Of a DNA stretch of 64,000 bases, positions 58,601-64,000 are shown in pieces (the stretch's first letter is position 1; each line of letters opens with the position of its first letter). This DNA comes from Sarcomyxa edulis (taxonomy: Eukaryota; Basidiomycota; Agaricomycetes; Agaricales; Mycenaceae): contig QUOL01000004.1 in the NCBI GenBank assembly GCA_009761415.1, forward strand, positions 372,001-436,000, given 5' to 3'. The translations under genes were made by a program, and so were the position numbers. A model generated the notes under the pieces. It worked only from the letters and a program-made list of their open reading frames with translations. It had not been told where the DNA came from and did not search any database.

Positions 58601-60907
58601 AGTGTGTTGAGTGGCATGATGGCTCTCGGAGGAATAGCATACGAGGCTGCGAAATCAAAGGCGGGCATCCCTAGTAATACATCTCATGCCGGAGCGCGCG
58701 CGAATTCGGTATCCACGGTCAGTGGCTTGACAAACCGATTTTTTTCTCGCAGTGCGCCTACTCCTGGGTCTCACGAGAGACGCTATTCAACCTCATCTGT
58801 TCTCGAGCCTAGCTCTGTTCCCGATCATCAGGTTGTACCTCATTCTCCTGCAGCCGCACCAGATAAAGGCTACTATATCACCATCCTCGATCTGGCATCG
58901 CTCAAGGCAAGTCATTCAAAGTGCATCGAGGAGCAGCAACAGCAGCAGGCGGTCAGGCCAACGACTATCACTGAGTTCTTTGTGTCGAAACATCCTATAT
59001 CTGATATCGGGTTCTCCAGTGACGGTGCTTCCATTGTTGTCTCGCCCAAGGACGGCCAGGTCGTTCAGGTATTCCAACTCAGGCCCAATCCATTGGCTCC
59101 GAGGAATAGAGCTGCTTGCGGTGGTGCGTCGGAAAATTCGATAAGTACCATGACTCGTCGTTCAGGAGAGTCGCCTTGGCATATGTATGATCTCCGGCGA
59201 GGGCGTACTTCTGCTGTCATTGAAGGTGTTGATTGGGCGAGGGACGGTCGGTGGTTGGCTATTGGCACAAGGAAACGAACGATTCATGTGTTCGCCGTGA
59301 ATCCATATGGGGGAAAACCTGACCATCGGAGCCATTTAGAGGGCAGGGTTCGGAATTTCTCAGAGCTGGTATGCTGCCCCTTTTCTGGCCCAAAATGTCA
59401 TTGACGAGCAGAAAATCTTGATCTAGCAGCCATTGTCAACCGAAATCAGTCCTCTTGTACGTTTGAGGATTTCGAAGCCTTTAGGACCAGATACTCCTCG
59501 AGTTCCCTTGGCTTTCACCTTTATAGACTCGTTCGACTCATCAATTCCGACCAACTTACTGCCTCCTTCCACTACACCTCCGGCTCATTCGACTGATATC
59601 GAGCCTAATACCCCTCGTCAGGCCCAACGTCCGACCAACGTCCAACACATCCTCGTATTCGATCCTACGGATGGTATTCTTTCTCTGCGACGGTTGACTC
59701 TCGAGTTGCGGTCTCGAGACCAAGGTATATTGGCTCCCCTTGGAGCGACGAGTATCTCATTGCCTCGTATGACTGGAACTGGCCGTTTGAGTGTATCGCC
59801 TCCTCAAGCGCCCGTTGGGCCTCCTGGTAGACAGTCAGGCCTCACGCAGATGATGGAGCCACCTATGGAGCTTTCGACTCAAGAAGTCAGCGTCGCCACT
59901 TGGAGTCTGCAACGTTGTCGAGATTGGGGCGAGATACGTCGCACTCTCAAGGAACCTTCACGGAAGGTAACCAGTCAAGACCGTAGGAAGAAAGTAGAGT
60001 ATGTGGTCTCTGCATCGTTCCTGGATCTCAATGCATACTCATATGATGTTTGCTTGATAGCTGGCTTTCACATGCCGAACTATCGACTTGTTCAAGATCT
60101 CCCCATGTATTGCCCCGTTCCATATACCTCTCCCACCAATTCTCGTTCTACGCACTTGGCGAAGACTATCACGCTCTCATCCGTCGTTATCAGTTCGATA
60201 GCCTTGGTGGAACAAAGCTCCAAGTTCGCAAAGAAGTCGAAGTCAGTGCATACTCCGCAGGCGTCGGCGAGTCCTTTGTCGAGGGTTATTCTATGCCGCG
60301 AGACCATCGCAGGGCATCTTCTTCGTTTGATGAGCCTCTTGCTTCAGCGTTATCTGGAGGCTTAGAGTACTCTCTTCCGCCAGCTATTCTGCCGATGTTA
60401 CCGAACGGGATGCCCGGATCCAAGCCCACGTCCTTCAGAAACTCGATCCCTATCCGCACCATGGCTGGATTGAGTGACGGTATGAATGAAGGCCTAGTAC
60501 GGATCCGACGCGAGATACATAAGGCGCGCTCGCCTACCCTTCGTCCAAAGTCCGATGCCAGTATGCCAAGATCTGTCCCCTTGGAGTTCGATGAAGAAGA
60601 CGAAGATTTTATTGGTCTGGATCCATCGTCCGGTGAGCAAGATAATGATACGAACTCCCGGGGAACTTCCAGAGGTGGAGGTGATGATTCCGGTGCTTCA
60701 ATATCTACTCCTGCAACTAGCAATCGTCCGCTCGAAGAGGACGAGGATGATGATATGTGGCAGGGTTGGGAGCCGGAAGATAGGCAAGCTGTTGAAGAGG
60801 CGGAAGGCTTCGATGATATTTCTGCGGTAGGGCTACTGGATGAAGAGCAAGTATCGATGATGCAACCGGTGGAAAAGAAGAAGAGGTCTAAACGACGTGG
60901 TAACTGA
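55682..60907 (+). CDS. BCAS3-family WD40-like protein (phagophore/PI3P-binding type)
   Basis: Multi-exon gene. Exon 1 (55682-56079) is disordered and acidic. A 976-base intron follows, then exon 2 from 57056 (REPTTLQHLSRTIRSYVPS). Propeller-like segments include LLFLAYSSGLQIWDCS, NTTFAANGDFIAI, GYYITILDLASLK, SDIGFSSDGASIVVSPKDGQ, GVDWARDGRWLAIGTRKRTI and LVFDPTDGILSLRRLTLELR. The BCAS3 signature follows: DWLSHAELSTCSRSPHVLPR and SIYLSHQFSFYALGEDYHAL. The tail is acidic and ends KKKRSKRRGN. In animals BCAS3 pairs with PHAF1 on autophagic membranes and binds phosphoinositides. In fungi the family is uncharacterised to my knowledge. Ser/Asn-rich inserts (poly-Asn, poly-Gln) are large for the family. 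Confidence 0.78.
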
Positions 60908-61199
60908 AGGAGTTTGACTGCATTGTACTTTAAATGTTGACGCCGTATAAGCCCTACCACAAGAGACTGATCAAATGATGATTCATCCATTTTTTCTGGG
61001 CAATTTTCGGATTATCCTCAGATTGAAAGGGATTAAGAGATGACACTGTCTTTGACGACGAATGATTCATTTCTAGAGTGATACGCGCCCTGGGGCCTGC
61101 AGGATGTGTAACGCGTCGACGCGTTAGGTCACACCATCGTGACAGCAATCTTTCTCTTTCCCTTCATCGTCCTCCCCGAGCCCTTGAGACTTTGACGAC
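60908..61199 (+). promoter_or_regulatory. MCM4 promoter with paired MluI boxes in a 16-base palindrome
   Basis: AACGCGTCGACGCGTT at 61110-61125 is a perfect palindrome containing two ACGCGT boxes (61111-61116 and 61119-61124), 75-90 bases before the MCM4 ATG. ACGCGT is the MBF site of fungal G1/S genes, and MCM genes are classic targets. Confidence 0.65.
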
Positions 61200-64000
61200 A
61201 TGTCGTCCCCTCCACCAATCGATTTTCCGACCTCAGATCTAGATGACGTTGAAATGGGCAATACGAGCACTGATGCAAACACAGAACAATCGATGCCCAT
61301 GGCACCTCCCGCTGACCCTCTATTCCTCGCTGGTACACCGTCTGTCTCAGGAACACCTCGCAGGTGGACTGCTGATGGGCCAGGTAGTACTCCTTTTAGA
61401 AGTGCCACTGCTCGACGCGCTCTTGGAATGAGCACACCTCAAAGAACACCGTTATTCGCAGGTAAGAAGGTATCATATCATCTAGAATCTATCCATTGAC
61501 GTGTTCACTGTTTGTGCAGGTGGCAGCTCTTCTCCATTGGCTTATCCCAGCTCCTCCCCTATGAAGACCCCACGTCGTCGCGTTCCTGCTGATTCGGGGG
61601 CTCCTCCGGATTCTGACCCTCTCGATTTCCCTTCGTGCGTTATTTTTCTTCTGTCGATATCTTCGTACTGAAAATTCCTCACAGAAGTCCTGCAATTGTG
61701 CACACGCCCAAAAATAGACGAGGCGACATCCACTCCTCATTTTCGATACCACCATCGTCAACTTCTCGCAAACCGCGACACCTAGACTTTGATAATGCTC
61801 GCAGCGACAACCTCAACTCCGATGCGACACATCTGAATATGCCTCTTTCCTCTGCTCCTCAACTCTCTGCCCCAGCAGAACCGTCTGACGAACCTGACGA
61901 AATCCGAGCCATCTGGGGTACTACCGTCAATCTGGCGGAGACTATGAAGCTCTTCCGCGAATTCCTACGAGGCTTCAAGCCAAAGTATCGCGTCGCCTAC
62001 GACCGAGACCTTGGCATCCGCACTCGTGCCTTTGCAACTCCCGAAGAAGGCGAAGTTTCGTTGTACGAGACCTATTTCCGCAGGATGCGCCAGACTGGCG
62101 ACACAAACCTCAACCTAGACATGGTCAATCTCCTTGCATACCCACCTTCCAGAAAGTTACACAACCAGCTGGTAAAATACCCACAAGAAGTAGTACCTGC
62201 GATGGATCAGGCAAGAATTCCAGGTCACTGTATATAGAGGTTTTTCTGACATCAGTTGACCTCAGGTTCTCAAAGATCTTATGCTAGAGATCGCAGACTT
62301 GGACCAACAAAGAGGAGCCGATGGAATGGAAGGAGCGGATGGGGACGAAGAGATTGCTGATATCATGGGCAAAGTATATAAGGTCCGACCTTTTGGCTTG
62401 AATGCGGTCAACATGAGGGAGTTGAACCCCACTGGTGAGTAGTAATATTTTCTCGTGCGAATGCATGCTAAACCAGTTTTTAGACACCGACAAGCTTGTC
62501 TGCATCAAGGGACTGGTCATTCGTGCCACTCCCGTCATTCCAGACATGAAAGTCGCATTCTTCCGTTGCCTAACCTGCTCACATACCGTCCAGGTCGAGA
62601 TTGACCGCGGCAAGATTGAGGAACCCTCGCGTTGTCCGAGGGATGTCTGTGCCTCTGTTGGCACCATGTCTCTTGTTCACAACCGATGTGAGTTCGCGGA
62701 TAGGCAAGTCATCCGACTGCAGGAGACTCCAGATGCTGTACCGGACGGTCAGACGCCTCACACCGTGTCACTGAGCGTTTATGATGAGCTAGTGGATGTG
62801 GCTAAGCCGGGTGACCGATTGGTCGTTTCTGGCATATTCAGGAGCGTTCCAGTGAGAGTCAATCCTAGGACGAGGACGATCAAGAGCTTGTTCAAGACGT
62901 ATCTGGATGTGGTCCACGTGAAACTGGGAGGGGGTGGTGCTCTGGGTTTCGATAAAAGCACAAGGCCGGCCGGTGGGGACAAGTTACCTGGTGTTGGAGG
63001 CATTGGCGACGGTGGCGATGAAGATGAACAGGGAGTAGAAGGAAGACAGACTCGGAAGGCAGAGATGGAGGAGAAACTCAAGGAACTCAGTCAAAGGCCT
63101 GATATCTATGAGCTCCTTGCTAGGTCTATGGCGCCATCCATCTGGGAGATGGATGACGTGAAGAAGGGTATCTTGCTGCAATTGTTTGGCGGAACCAACA
63201 AGAGCATTGCTAGAGGTGGCGGTGGTGGAGGGCCGCGCTACCGAGGTGACATCAATGTTCTGCTCGTTGGTGACCCGGGTACGAGTAAGTCTCAGATCTT
63301 GAATGTGAGTCTTTCTGTCATCTTATCTCTGAAGTCTTCATACTTATCATATTGGTCGCAGTATGTCCACAAAATTGCCCCTCGGGGCGTGTATACCTCA
63401 GGCAAAGGGTCCAGTGCAGTAGGTTTGACGGCGTATGTCACTCGTGATCCAGACTCCAAACAACTGGTCTTGGAGAGGTGCGTTTATATGTCTATTCTGA
63501 CTCGAAGTGTGACTCACAACTCTGTTTAAGTGGTGCACTCGTCCTGAGTGACGGCGGTGTATGTTGTATCGATGAATTTGACAAAATGTCCGACGCGACT
63601 CGAAGTGTGTTACATGAAGTCATGGTAAGTTTCCTCCTTCGGTCGAATCCTCTCAATCTGCCTCAGCCATGTCTGCATTACTAGGAACAACAAACTGTCT
63701 CTATAGCTAAAGCCGGAATCATCACGACGTTGAATGCGCGGACGTCGATCTTGGCTGCAGCAAATCCAGTAGGATCCAAGTATGATGTGGATCTACCCAT
63801 AACAAGAAACATCGACTTGCCTCCAACGCTCATATCTCGGTTCGATTTACTCTATCTCGTGTTGGATCAGGTCGACGAAGCCCTTGATCGAAGACTCGCA
63901 CAGCATCTAGTCGGTTTATACCTCGAAGACGCGCCTGTTGGGCGTGGCGAAGACCTTCTGGTATGTTGCATATATGTGTCGGGTCCGGGTCTCATGCACT
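61200..64000 (+). CDS. MCM4: MCM4, subunit of the MCM2-7 replicative helicase (3' partial)
   Basis: Starts [20 protein letters not shown] and runs off the right edge after several exons. The long Ser/Thr/Pro-rich N-terminus with SP/TP sites (TPRRW, TPKNRR) is typical of MCM4 as a kinase target. Then [32 protein letters not shown], the zinc motif ([12 protein letters not shown]...CPRDVC) and [20 protein letters not shown]. The AAA+ core shows [11 protein letters not shown] (Walker A), [32 protein letters not shown] (Walker B), [14 protein letters not shown] and [13 protein letters not shown] (arginine finger). As part of the CMG helicase it unwinds origins and forks. The winged-helix C-terminus is outside the window. 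Confidence 0.95.

Overview
The window is nuclear DNA of a filamentous basidiomycete, most likely an Agaricomycete. Genes on both strands are broken by many short introns (about 45-60 bases, GT-AG with CTNAC-like branch sites). The host genes are typical fungal ones, and a KDZ-type DNA transposon of the kind common in Agaricomycetes lies in the middle. I spliced most models by hand. Where exon coordinates are given, the exons add up to a whole number of codons; exact starts and some 3' ends remain open.

Layout. 1-6.8 kb: start of a glutamate decarboxylase gene (leaving the left edge), an isochorismatase-family hydrolase, an NmrA-like reductase, the small subunit of DNA polymerase delta and ESCRT-II SNF8. 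6.97-9.53 kb: gene-poor. 9.5-18.4 kb: a secreted cupredoxin with a likely GPI anchor, HID1, a RAD57-like recombination ATPase, a small membrane protein and ATG8. 18.8-24.6 kb: two tandem GMC oxidoreductases. 25,095-38,695: a 13.6-kb KDZ transposable element. 38.9-49.6 kb: an SPFH/Band 7 protein, ER glucosidase I (GH63), a MET30/SconB-type F-box WD40 protein and GSK3 kinase. 49.6-51.7 kb: no confident gene. 51.7-64 kb: an MFS transporter, a 6-phosphogluconate-dehydrogenase-like protein, a BCAS3-family protein and MCM4, which runs off the right edge.

The most notable object is the KDZ element. It has imperfect terminal inverted repeats of roughly 95 bases (ACCCTGGTA...TGATATA...CACCCTC at each end) and an exact 7-base flanking direct repeat, GTAGAAG. 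It carries an apparently intact CxC2-type KDZ transposase with recognisable DDE positions, plus five other spliced, in-frame gene models. These include a protein whose C-terminus resembles the RNase H1 N-terminal (hybrid-binding) fold, a small basic protein ending in a cysteine cluster, and an 844-residue protein with an 84-base minisatellite. GC-rich tandem repeats lie just inside the right end. The element looks young and possibly mobile.

The host genes do not form one cluster. They span DNA replication and recombination (POL31, RAD57, MCM4), autophagy and membrane traffic (ATG8, BCAS3, SNF8, HID1), ER glycoprotein processing (GH63) and oxidative lignocellulose or secondary chemistry (two GMC enzymes, cupredoxin). 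The three replication/recombination genes each have an ACGCGT (MluI cell-cycle box) shortly upstream, suggesting shared G1/S control.
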